Of a DNA stretch of 41,579 nt, positions 1-7,706 are shown piece after piece. This DNA is from Bryobacterales bacterium. Its GTDB lineage: Bacteria; Acidobacteriota; Terriglobia; Bryobacterales; Bryobacteraceae. The notes beneath the pieces are model-generated. The model saw nothing but the letters and a program-made list of their open reading frames with translations. It was not told the DNA's origin and searched no databases. The stretch spans positions 1 through 41,579 of the forward strand of contig JAEUQE010000051.1 in the NCBI GenBank assembly GCA_016789785.1. The letters are read 5' to 3'. The translations under genes were made by a program, and so were the position numbers. Every line of letters starts with the position of its first letter. Within the stretch, counting starts at the first letter, position 1.

Positions 1-1
1 C

Positions 2-373
2 GTTCTGCGCGGGCATGGCATTCAGGCCGGAGTGTTCGCGAGCCCGCTGTTGCCCGGGCTGAACGACAGCATGGAGAGCTTACGTGCCTTGGGCAGCGCA
101 GTCTCGCAAGCCGGCGCGTCCTATTTCGGCGGCAACGTCGTGTTTCTGCGGCCGTGCGCCAAGCAGGTGTTTCTGCCCTTCCTTGAACAGCGTTTTCCAA
201 AACTGCTCGATCGTTACCGCCGCCACTTCGACCACGCCGACTTCCTCACCGGGCTCTACCCTAGCGCGATGCTGGAGCGCGTGAACGCCGTGCGTGGCGA
301 GTTCCGGCTCCCCCGTAGCCCCGAGGACTATGTGCCACCGGAAGCGGCCGGTCCGCAACTCACGCTGTTCTGA
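2..373 (+). CDS. Radical SAM protein, SPL/photolyase-like family (3' part only)
   Basis: The frame is open from base 2 to the TGA at 371-373, so only the last 123 residues are present. The residues ASPLLPGLND, followed by a turn and the segment GGNVVFLRPCAK, match the C-terminal part of the radical SAM proteins related to spore photoproduct lyase (often named PA0069/Rv2578c-type). The CxxxCxxC cluster that would prove the family lies upstream, outside the window. The C-terminus is proline-rich and ends QLTLF. Members are cytoplasmic and their substrate is generally unknown. Family assignment is from memory of the C-terminal signature and is therefore moderate. Confidence 0.6.
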   Translation, partial: VLRGHGIQAGVFASPLLPGLNDSMESLRALGSAVSQAGASYFGGNVVFLRPCAKQVFLPFLEQRFPKLLDRYRRHFDHADFLTGLYPSAMLERVNAVRGEFRLPRSPEDYVPPEAAGPQLTLF

Positions 374-440
374 ATGCAAATACTGTTCACTCTTCCGTTT
401 TGCGCCGCGCACCTGACGGTAACGCAGCTTTCAGCCTGCC

Positions 441-567
441 GCACCGAGACTCATCTCGGTGCAGGGCGAGGTGACCGAGTATGCACGATCGCGCAGGTCC
501 TACGAGCCGGGCGCCCTTCTATAAGCCTGCCATGCCCCGGCTCTTTGGGGACACTCGGCGATGCCCT
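441..567 (+). ncRNA. Candidate structured RNA (nested helices)
   Basis: No gene is credible between 374 and 660, but the stretch folds well by eye. A perfect 9-bp hairpin pairs 441-449 with 454-462 around a CTCA loop. It is followed by nested helices: 463-467 with 563-567 (AGGGC/GCCCT), 475-480 with 553-558 (CCGAGT/ACTCGG), 497-500 with 549-552 (GTCC/GGAC) and 504-511 with 536-543 (GAGCCGGG/CCCGGCTC), closing a 24-nt loop. An outer helix may join 428-434 with 570-575. The rod-like form with an asymmetric bulge at 481-496 recalls 6S-type RNAs, but no family sequence signature was recognised. It could be an independent RNA or a 3'-UTR element of the upstream gene. Orientation is assumed from the neighbouring genes. 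Confidence 0.35.
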
Positions 568-643
568 AACTGAAGAGTATTGCTTCTGAATCGAACGGTA
601 TTTGTTGGTCCGCGCCGGCAAGCAGTCCCCGCATCAACACAAG

Positions 644-649
644 TACAAT
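644..649 (+). promoter_or_regulatory. -10-like hexamer before xylD (possible leaderless start)
   Basis: TACAAT lies 11 nt before the ATG at 661, there is no Shine-Dalgarno sequence in between, and no good -35 hexamer stands at the proper distance. If used, transcription would start about 4-5 nt before the ATG. Confidence 0.35.
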
Positions 650-660
650 ATCGTTTCCCC

Positions 661-2457
661 ATGTCTCACAAGACCGATCCGAAGAACGAGTGCAAGGGCC
701 GGCTCCGTAGCCGTTGCTGGTTTGACAACCCCGACAATCCTGGGATGACCGCCATCTACATTGAGCGCTTCCCGAACTACGGCGTCACCCGTGACGAAAT
801 GCAGTCCGGCAAGCCGATCATCGGCATCGCGCAAAGCGGCAGCGACATCTCGCCCTGTAATCGCATTCATCTCGACCTGGAGAGGCGCATCCGCGATGGC
901 ATTCGCGACGCCGGAGGTGTGCCGTTCGTCTTCCCGACGCACCCCATTCAAGAGAGTTGCCGCCGCCCCACCACTTGGATCGACCGTAATCTCTCGTACA
1001 TGACCCTGGTCGAATTGCTGCACGGCTATCCGTTTGACGGCGTCGTGCTCACCACGGGCTGCGACAAGACCACGCCCGCCGCGATCATGGCCGCTGCCAC
1101 CGTCAACATCCCGGCGATCGTGCTATCCGGCGGTCCGATGCTGAACAGCTACTACAAGGGCCAACTCGCAGGCTCGGGCATGGCGGTTTGGGAAGCGCGG
1201 CGTCTGCTCGCCGCGGGCGAGATCGATCTGAACGGCTTCATGGAGATGGTGGCATCCTCCGTACCCAGCCAGGGCCACTGCAACACCATGGGCACGGCCA
1301 CCACGATGAACTCGCTCGCCGAAGCGCTGGGCATGTCCCTGCCGGGCTGTGGCGCCATTCCGGCCCCCTATCGCGAGCGCTTCCAGATCGCTTACGAGAC
1401 GGGCCGCCGCATTGTCGAGATGGTGCACGAGGATCTAACGCCCAGCAAGGTGCTGACGCGCGCCGCCTTTGAGAATGCCATCGTGGTCAACTCCGCCATT
1501 GGTGGATCGACCAACGCGCCGCCGCACCTGATCGCCGTCGCACGCCATATCGGTGTCGAGCTCAACATCAAGGACTGGGAGACGGTGGGCCATCACATTC
1601 CGCTGATCGTGAACTGCCAGCCTGCCGGCGAGTACCTCGCGGAGGCGTATCATCTTGCGGGCGGCGTGCCGGCGGTCATCGGCGAACTGATGAAGATCGG
1701 CGAGATCCGCGAGCATGCGGTGAATGTCACCGGCAAGACGATGGGCGAGTGCTACAAGGGCCGCGAGAGTACGAACACCGATGTGATCCGGCCGTGCTCG
1801 AACCCGCTTCGTAAGAACGCCGGCTTTCTCGTGATGAGCGGCAATGTCTTCGATTCGGCTTTGCTCAAAACCTCCGTCATTGGCGAGGAGTTTGAGCGGC
1901 GATTCCTCTCCAAGCCCGGCGAGGAGAACAGTTTCACGGGCCGTGCCATCGTGTTCGAAGGCCCGGAAGACTATCACGACCGTATCAACGATCCCGCGCT
2001 GAACATTGATGAGAATTGCATCCTGATCATTCGCCATGTGGGTCCGGTGGGCTATCCGGGCGCGGCCGAAGTGGTGAACATGCTGCCTCCTGATGCGCTG
2101 GTTCGTGCCGGAGTGAACCAACTGCCCTGCATCGGTGATGGCCGCCAGAGCGGCACCTCCGCCAGTCCGTCCATCCTGAACGCCTCGCCCGAAAGCGCCG
2201 TTGGGGGCAACCTCGCGATTCTGCAGACCGGCGACTCGATCCGCGTCGATCTCAACACCCGCCGCGTCGATGTCCTGATCAGTGACGAGGAGATCGCTAC
2301 GCGCCGGGCCGGGTTGAAGATCGAGATCAAACCGAGCCAGACCCCTTGGCAAGAGCTTTTCCGCGAGCACATAGGACAACTCGGCGAAGGCGGCGTGCTC
2401 GAGTTCGCCGTGAAATATCGCAACGTGGGCAAGGACACTCCCCGCCACAGTCACTAA
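661..2457 (+). CDS. xylD: D-xylonate dehydratase-type IlvD/Edd family dehydratase
   Basis: Dehydrates a C5 sugar acid, most likely D-xylonate to 2-keto-3-deoxy-xylonate, in the cytoplasm using an Fe-S cluster. The 598-residue protein follows Caulobacter crescentus XylD closely along its whole length: RSRCWFDNPDN near the start, three cluster cysteines at C66 (SPCNRIH), C134 (TTGCDKTTP) and C207 (GHCNTMG), the segment SILNASPESA, and a C-terminus PRHSH where Caulobacter has PRHNH. L-arabinonate dehydratases are close relatives, so the substrate is inferred. The ATG at 661 is preferred over an in-frame codon at 580 because homology begins after it; there is no ribosome binding site and a TACAAT hexamer sits 11 nt upstream. 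No other sugar gene is next to it. The stop codon lies inside a 13-bp tandem duplication (2449-2474). Confidence 0.88.
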   Translation: MSHKTDPKNECKGRLRSRCWFDNPDNPGMTAIYIERFPNYGVTRDEMQSGKPIIGIAQSGSDISPCNRIHLDLERRIRDGIRDAGGVPFVFPTHPIQESCRRPTTWIDRNLSYMTLVELLHGYPFDGVVLTTGCDKTTPAAIMAAATVNIPAIVLSGGPMLNSYYKGQLAGSGMAVWEARRLLAAGEIDLNGFMEMVASSVPSQGHCNTMGTATTMNSLAEALGMSLPGCGAIPAPYRERFQIAYETGRRIVEMVHEDLTPSKVLTRAAFENAIVVNSAIGGSTNAPPHLIAVARHIGVELNIKDWETVGHHIPLIVNCQPAGEYLAEAYHLAGGVPAVIGELMKIGEIREHAVNVTGKTMGECYKGRESTNTDVIRPCSNPLRKNAGFLVMSGNVFDSALLKTSVIGEEFERRFLSKPGEENSFTGRAIVFEGPEDYHDRINDPALNIDENCILIIRHVGPVGYPGAAEVVNMLPPDALVRAGVNQLPCIGDGRQSGTSASPSILNASPESAVGGNLAILQTGDSIRVDLNTRRVDVLISDEEIATRRAGLKIEIKPSQTPWQELFREHIGQLGEGGVLEFAVKYRNVGKDTPRHSH

Positions 2458-2474
2458 GAATAGTCACTAAGAAT
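2449..2474. repeat. 13-bp tandem duplication over the xylD stop codon
   Basis: AGTCACTAAGAAT occurs twice head to tail (2449-2461 and 2462-2474). The first copy contains the last codons and TAA of xylD. It looks like a simple replication-slippage duplication. Confidence 0.9.
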
Positions 2475-2506
2475 AGCCAAAAATGTTTGAAATTTTTGGA
2501 TAGGCA

Positions 2507-2640
2507 TCAGCGGTCGGCGTTCAGCTCTTGAATCAGCGCGGCGAGCATGCGTTTCACCTCGGTCGCGCGTTGAACCAAGTCCTGGTCGTTCGACCAAGCT
2601 GAGATCCTTCGCCACCAGCAAGTGATACTCCATCAGAGGC
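2507..2640 (-). pseudogene. Four-helix-bundle (23S rRNA IVP-like) protein remnant, frameshifted
   Basis: Read on the minus strand, one frame gives MEYHLLVAKDLSLV and, after a frameshift near 2596, another gives DQDLVQRATEVKRMLAALIQ and then ELNADR followed by TGA (2507-2509). Together these match the C-terminal half of the small four-helix-bundle proteins encoded in 23S rRNA intervening sequences and as stand-alone genes (EYHLLLAKDL, then EVKRMLxxLIxKL). The N-terminal half is not recognisable, and the sequence upstream of 2640 does not continue the family. It is interpreted as a decayed gene fragment in the 625-bp gap between xylD and the next gene. Confidence 0.6.
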
Positions 2641-2830
2641 CATGGGCTCCGAACTTGGCGGTCCTCCCGCAGCAGGCAAGAGCCACATGCGGTCTGCCTG
2701 GACGCACGGGAGAATTCTGCCTCGGAGTTGCCACATCGCCCCCGCCCGAATCAAGTTTCAGGTTCCATGAGCGGGGATCTCGCCCCGCTCGGGGGCTGAA
2801 AAAGCTGAACGCCGAGGGCTGAGGGCTCCT

Positions 2831-2946
2831 TCACACCACCGCGCGCCGCAGCAGATCCAGCGCCGATTGCGTCGCAATCACCCGGATCCGGTTGCGATCG
2901 CCCGGTATCCAGAACACCTCGAGTTCTGGCTGTGCGAACTGCGCCT
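2831..2946 (-). pseudogene. Second copy of the cinA 3' end (remnant)
   Basis: Bases 2837-2904 match 9347-9414, the last codons of the intact cinA, with one mismatch in 68 (T at 2867, C at 9377). On the minus strand the fragment reads GDRNRIRVIATQSALDLLRR and ends AVV before TGA, where the intact gene ends AVTAL. The frame stays open for about 15 codons beyond the identity (ELEVFWIP, against RRFQWAA in CinA) and is then closed by a stop near 2949. It has no start codon and is too short to function. The two copies lie on either side of the three-gene block 3083-9314. Confidence 0.75.
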
Positions 2947-2982
2947 ATGGCGAGGGAGCCGCACGTCTTTGACTCCTTGGAA

Positions 2983-3018
2983 GGTCATCCATGGCCGCTG
3001 GCGGCCCCATTGATGACC
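2983..3018. repeat. 36-bp imperfect palindrome
   Basis: Arms GGTCATC-C-AT-GGCCGC and GCGGCC-CC-AT-T-GATGACC face each other around a TG centre, giving 15 paired positions. It lies 65-100 bp before the start of the next gene. There is no T-tract, so it is not a standard terminator; it may be a regulatory site or a repetitive extragenic palindrome. Nothing else is visible in 2947-3082. Confidence 0.6.
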
Positions 3019-3082
3019 TGTGCTCTATCGTGCGAAAGATGAGCATCCGATGAAATGATTTGAGAACCGAGGTAGTGACATC

Positions 3083-6001
3083 ATGAGACGCTACGCCGTT
3101 GCGAGTGGCTTAGGGTGTGTAGCGATAGGGGCGGTTTGGTGGATGTTCCCGGTGCTGGAAGCGCAGAGCGGCCCTGCCCAACTGCCGCTATCGGCGACCC
3201 AGTTGCGTTCCGCCACCATTCCAGCCGGTTCATCAACATCCTACATCGACGTGATTCTCGACCCGGCAGTGAGCGGGGGCGATACCCTCGATGTGGTGGC
3301 ATCAGGCCCTGGGATCTCTGTTGGACTCATCCGTCCTGACGGTGTTGAGGTCAGCGCAGGGAACGCATCGGCGCTTGGGTACGGGTGGACCGGAGTAACG
3401 CCTGCCTCTGCCGGCACAGTCCTCGCGCCAGTCCTGGTCCCACTGCCCCACACCGTGATCACTCTCCCGCCTTCTGCTCCACCTGGCACGTACCGGGTCA
3501 AGGTAGTGGCGGTCGACCAGCCCAATCCAGGAGAGGTCTTGGTGACCTACACATCGAGTTCGGCGATCCGTGCGGCGTTTGGTTCAAAGTCTGCCTCCTA
3601 TCGCGTTGGCGACTCCGCCGTGCTGACTGCTGTCGTTCTCAGGGAGTCGACACCAGTGGCGGGCGTTTCGACCAACGTAACGCTTCGCGCAGCGGTAGAT
3701 GTGAGTTCACAGGTCTCAATCCAGAACGTCGCGCTTCAGAGCTCGACGGCGATCGATTCCGCCACGACGAAGGAGACGTATACAGCGACAATCAGGAACT
3801 CTGGGAGCGCTCTAAGACTGGTAGTTGTGACACCCCGCGGGATTGGGAGTGGCCCGCCGTTCGTCGACGGTTTTCTCTCGTTCGGCGACGTGGCAGCGAA
3901 TTCCTCCAAGGCAGCAGTGAACACCTTCTCGGTAATCAGGCCCAATGGTGTGCCCTTCCACTCGAGTGCGCTGCTTTGGCGGGCTGATGCCCAAAGGGAC
4001 ATGGGACAAGTGTCTCTCTCGGCTGGTCAATCAGGCGTTTTCTCAGGCGCTGTCCCATTGGGTCAGCCTGGCCGTTACACTGCCACTCTGAACGCAACCG
4101 GGACTTCCAGCGGTGTAGCATTTGCACGAACGGCTTCAACTGTGTTCGACGTGGAGGCGCCAACTGCCACCTTCGTTTCGTTTCAGGATCAGGCGATTGA
4201 TGACAACGGCAACGGACTCTCTGATCGAATCGTCACAACCGCCAATCTAAGTGTCCTCACCGCTGGAGTGTACCGATTCGCTATTCACCTCAAGGGATCC
4301 AACAGCAGGGTATTGCTCGGTTCAACCACGGGAGAACTTGGCGTTGGAAGCACCTATCTGTCTGTTTCGTTTACTGCCAAGGAAATCCGAACTCTCCTCG
4401 GTGTCAACGGGCCATACCAGCGAGTGAACGCGACCCTGACCCGCGTGTCCGATGAGGAGGCCGTTGCCGACGTGCGGGCCGAGGCTGGCTCAACCACGGC
4501 GTGGGCGCTTGCCTCGCTCGACGCAGGAAACCTTTATCTGACCGGCCAGAATCGCGCGACTCGGATTGACACAGGTCCAGAGCCGGGCTATGAGATTCTG
4601 CGAGCAAGCATAGGCGTGAGCTACACCGAGGGTGGCCGTTGTTCGTGGAGCGCGGGCCTCGTCAATGCCTATGGCATGATTGACTACGTGAACTCAAGAG
4701 GAGAACTGCTGCCAGGGTCCAATGTGATCACGATCGACTTCAGCGGACCGAAGATCCGTGAAAATGGCAGGGATGGACCCTACCGGGTGAGCGATTTCTC
4801 GATGAGGTGCGCGGATGAAAGTGCCGGATCGAGCCACCTGCTAACTACTGAGGCTTATCCAGCGTCGCAATTCGCTTTGCTCTACCACTTCACCTTGAGC
4901 GCCTCTCCCGCATCCGTGACTCTGGCGGCGGGATCCGCTGCCTCGGTCGTGATTACCGGGTCGTCTCCCTTGGACCTCGTTCATCCAATTCAGGCGAGCG
5001 TGTCAGGCGTTCCACCCAACGTAGCGGTCGAGGTTCATCCAAGTGTCCTGATGTCGCTTCCGAGAGTCTGGAAACTTCGCATCCAGGTCTTGCCGTCGGC
5101 ACAGGTGGGTACTTACCAGCTAACCTTCCACACCCTTCAGGAGCGTGTGAATGCTACGCCGATTTCGTTTTCTTTCAACCTGCCGCTAGCAATTACCGCC
5201 CAGTCAGGCAAGACCGTGGCGGCGTCCCCGATTGGGCCCGTCTTCGTTGTGAATGGCGTCTACCATCGCGAGCCCGTCACGTTTTCATGGCCGGAGGGTT
5301 CGACGGCCGCTCTTTCCGCAGCGTCACCGCAAGACCATGGAGACAGCCGGTACACTTTCCTGAACTGGTCCGACGGAGGCGCCATGGCGCATACCGTCAC
5401 CGCCCCTTCTGGAAGCGCTTCGTATGTTGCGAACTTCAGTGCGATGCATAGACTTTATGTCGAAAGCAGCCCTCGTATCGGCGGTACCGTCAACCTATCC
5501 GAGAGTTTCTACCCGGCGGGTACACCCATCCCGGTCACTGCAACTCCGAATCCAGGATGGGTTTTCGACGGTTGGAAGGGGCCGAAGGTCGAGGGCGGCG
5601 CACAAGGTATGCTCACCCTCGACCGTCCCTCGGTCCTCACCGCCAGGTTCAAGCCCTCCGGCGCTGCCTCGCTTTCCTGGGCTTTCACGAGCAAAGTTGG
5701 GGAAATGGCCGAGCGTCTCTGGGAGATCAGCATGACCAACGTCGGCCCTTCCGGAGTACATGACGCAGAGTTGGAAAAGCTCATGGTCATCCACACGGGT
5801 GGACCTGCATGTACGCCTCTGCTGCAAAGTGAGTTGCCTCGGAATCTTGGCGACTTCGCTCCGGGCGCAACCTCGAAAACTACAATCAAGATCAACTTCC
5901 AGGGATGCGCCTCGACTTCCGCGTTTTCGCTGAATGGGCAGTTCATGGTGAATGGCCGGGCAGCGCACGTGTGGCTCTGGGCCTTCGGTCAAACACCGTA
6001 G
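3083..6001 (+). CDS. Large secreted Ig-like/bacterial-repeat protein (paralog A, full-length form)
   Basis: A 972-residue secreted protein of unknown function. Residues 1-27 form a signal peptide (RR, then a hydrophobic core, then LEAQS). The N-terminal half is a series of beta-rich segments with PPGTYRVKV, FGDVAAN, FVSFQDQAIDDNGNGLSDRI and LYLTGQN. The C-terminal part carries two copies of the divergent InlB/Listeria-Bacteroides type repeat (LNWSDGGAMAHTVTAPSGSA and GWVFDGWKG...ARFKPSG), then a short domain ending AFGQTP. Such modules usually mediate adhesion or carbohydrate contact outside the cell. GAGG at about 3069 supports the ATG at 3083. The next two genes are homologous to its first and second halves. 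No catalytic motif was seen. Confidence 0.8.
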   Translation: MRRYAVASGLGCVAIGAVWWMFPVLEAQSGPAQLPLSATQLRSATIPAGSSTSYIDVILDPAVSGGDTLDVVASGPGISVGLIRPDGVEVSAGNASALGYGWTGVTPASAGTVLAPVLVPLPHTVITLPPSAPPGTYRVKVVAVDQPNPGEVLVTYTSSSAIRAAFGSKSASYRVGDSAVLTAVVLRESTPVAGVSTNVTLRAAVDVSSQVSIQNVALQSSTAIDSATTKETYTATIRNSGSALRLVVVTPRGIGSGPPFVDGFLSFGDVAANSSKAAVNTFSVIRPNGVPFHSSALLWRADAQRDMGQVSLSAGQSGVFSGAVPLGQPGRYTATLNATGTSSGVAFARTASTVFDVEAPTATFVSFQDQAIDDNGNGLSDRIVTTANLSVLTAGVYRFAIHLKGSNSRVLLGSTTGELGVGSTYLSVSFTAKEIRTLLGVNGPYQRVNATLTRVSDEEAVADVRAEAGSTTAWALASLDAGNLYLTGQNRATRIDTGPEPGYEILRASIGVSYTEGGRCSWSAGLVNAYGMIDYVNSRGELLPGSNVITIDFSGPKIRENGRDGPYRVSDFSMRCADESAGSSHLLTTEAYPASQFALLYHFTLSASPASVTLAAGSAASVVITGSSPLDLVHPIQASVSGVPPNVAVEVHPSVLMSLPRVWKLRIQVLPSAQVGTYQLTFHTLQERVNATPISFSFNLPLAITAQSGKTVAASPIGPVFVVNGVYHREPVTFSWPEGSTAALSAASPQDHGDSRYTFLNWSDGGAMAHTVTAPSGSASYVANFSAMHRLYVESSPRIGGTVNLSESFYPAGTPIPVTATPNPGWVFDGWKGPKVEGGAQGMLTLDRPSVLTARFKPSGAASLSWAFTSKVGEMAERLWEISMTNVGPSGVHDAELEKLMVIHTGGPACTPLLQSELPRNLGDFAPGATSKTTIKINFQGCASTSAFSLNGQFMVNGRAAHVWLWAFGQTP

Positions 6002-6056
6002 CGAAGGCGTTGCCCTTTAAACGCTACGTCTAGATTCGACCGGGAGGGGAAATCGC

Positions 6057-7670
6057 ATGCCCATCAATGAGAGAGGCCCGACAGTGCGGATATCAAGCGT
6101 TGTGAATGTGATAGTGGCGTTACACCTCGTATCGGCCGCGTACTCCCAAGTGGGTCAGCCGAGTCGTACTTCGCTGGGCGGTATGGATGTTCAGTCTCTG
6201 CGAATTCCAGCCGCATCGACGAGGTTTCTCGATATGATCCTTAGCCCAGACAGCACGGGTCCCGGTGACTTCGTGTATGTTTTGGCATCGGCTTCAGGCA
6301 TCACGGTTACCATCACGCCGCCCAGCGGCGCGGAAATCAATGAGGCAAACGCCGCGTCGTACGGATATGACTGGGTGAGCGTAACGCCGAGTCAAAGTGA
6401 AGCCATCGTCACAATGTTCGACATTCCGCTTCCTCAGACCGTGATTAGGCTTCCCCCATCCGGGTCCTCAGGAGTTTACCGGGTCAAGGCGACGAACAGT
6501 AGCCCTACCGAAGATCAAGACATTACCGTGGCCTATTTTTCGTTCTCCCCCCTGCGCGTGGGTGTTGCATCCGGAAGTCCCTCATATCTCTCGGGCCAGA
6601 GCGTCTCTCTAGCGACGGCGATCTTTTGGGATTCGATTCCTGTGACCGGAGCCTCGGTCTCCGCGAGTGCGCGTCTAAGAACTGACGTCAGTTCTCAGAT
6701 GACTGTTAGCGGGTTCTCGCTGCAGGGTTCCGTCCCCGTGGATGCGACGACCGTTCGGGAGACGTATACTGCCTCTGTCACGAACTCCGGGCAAGCGGTG
6801 CCTCAAGTGGCGGCTACGGCCGTCGGGCCGGCAACGGCTCCCGCCATCACAAATCCAGTCTTGGTGTTCGGTGATGTCGGCGCGAATGCCACAAGAGCGG
6901 CGGTGAATACGTTCACCGTTCTTCGGCGGGGCACCGAGGCCTTTAGTCCCGCCTCCCTCCTGTGGCGGATCGAGTCTGAACGCGAGGCGGGGCAGGTAGC
7001 AATCGGCCCAGGTCAGCCTGGTCTCTACCAGGGCACCTTTGTGCCCTCGCTTCCTGGTGATTACGAGGTCTTTATCAGAGCTAACGGCACATGGGGCGGC
7101 GTACCATATTCGCGGAGCGCATCGACGCGCTTCCGCGTGGCCGCGCAGAGCGCCTCATTTGTCTCCTTTCAGGATCAAGCAGTCGATGAGAACGCCAATG
7201 GGCTTTTCGACCGTGTGGTCACAACTGCCGATGTGACCGTTGCTTCGGCTGGCACATATCGGTTTGAACTGGGACTCAGAGCGGCGAATGGAAAGACGAT
7301 CGTGAGGTCGGCGACGGCCAGTTTGGGGGTGGGGCCGGGGCAGATCAGCGTCCGCTTTTCCGCGATGGAAATAGTCAAGCTTCTTGGCGTAGACGGCCCC
7401 TACACTCGAACTGGAGCCCGGTTGCTTAGGCAGGTATTGGGTGGCCAGGAAGTCACTGCGGACTCTCGTGATTCAGCAGGCGCCACAAGCAGTTGGCCGC
7501 TCGCCTCGTTCGATCGAGGAGCCCTCTACCTGACGGGCCAGAACAGCGCGACCCGAGTGGATACAGATGGCGATGGTACATTCGAGTTCCTGCGCGCCAT
7601 GGTTGGTGTGTACTCTAAGACGGTGGCCAATGTAGCTGGAGTGGGGTACTTTCTCGGACAGACGCCGTAA
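6057..7670 (+). CDS. Secreted protein homologous to the N-terminal half of paralog A
   Basis: A 537-residue secreted protein that follows residues 1 to about 510 of the 3083-6001 product: PLPQTVIRLPPSG, YRVKAT, FGDVGANATRAAVNTF, FVSFQDQAVDENANGLFDRV and LYLTGQNSATRVDT all have close counterparts there in the same order. It then stops after LRAMVGVYS, but its last residues, FLGQTP, again match the very end of the longer paralog (AFGQTP), and the bases round the two stop codons are also similar. It therefore looks like an internally deleted copy. The signal peptide runs from about residue 10 to SAAYSQ. A strong GGGAGGGG (6042-6049) sits 7 nt before the ATG. The InlB-type repeats are absent. Function unknown. 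Confidence 0.78.
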   Translation: MPINERGPTVRISSVVNVIVALHLVSAAYSQVGQPSRTSLGGMDVQSLRIPAASTRFLDMILSPDSTGPGDFVYVLASASGITVTITPPSGAEINEANAASYGYDWVSVTPSQSEAIVTMFDIPLPQTVIRLPPSGSSGVYRVKATNSSPTEDQDITVAYFSFSPLRVGVASGSPSYLSGQSVSLATAIFWDSIPVTGASVSASARLRTDVSSQMTVSGFSLQGSVPVDATTVRETYTASVTNSGQAVPQVAATAVGPATAPAITNPVLVFGDVGANATRAAVNTFTVLRRGTEAFSPASLLWRIESEREAGQVAIGPGQPGLYQGTFVPSLPGDYEVFIRANGTWGGVPYSRSASTRFRVAAQSASFVSFQDQAVDENANGLFDRVVTTADVTVASAGTYRFELGLRAANGKTIVRSATASLGVGPGQISVRFSAMEIVKLLGVDGPYTRTGARLLRQVLGGQEVTADSRDSAGATSSWPLASFDRGALYLTGQNSATRVDTDGDGTFEFLRAMVGVYSKTVANVAGVGYFLGQTP

Positions 7671-7706
7671 CGGCAAAGAATCGGCACAGACCTGCAAGGG
7701 GGGAAA

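Noticed and set aside
374..589. Small plus-strand open frame in the first intergenic region
   Set aside because: No ribosome binding site, no family, and it runs through the nested inverted repeats, which are a better explanation of the sequence.
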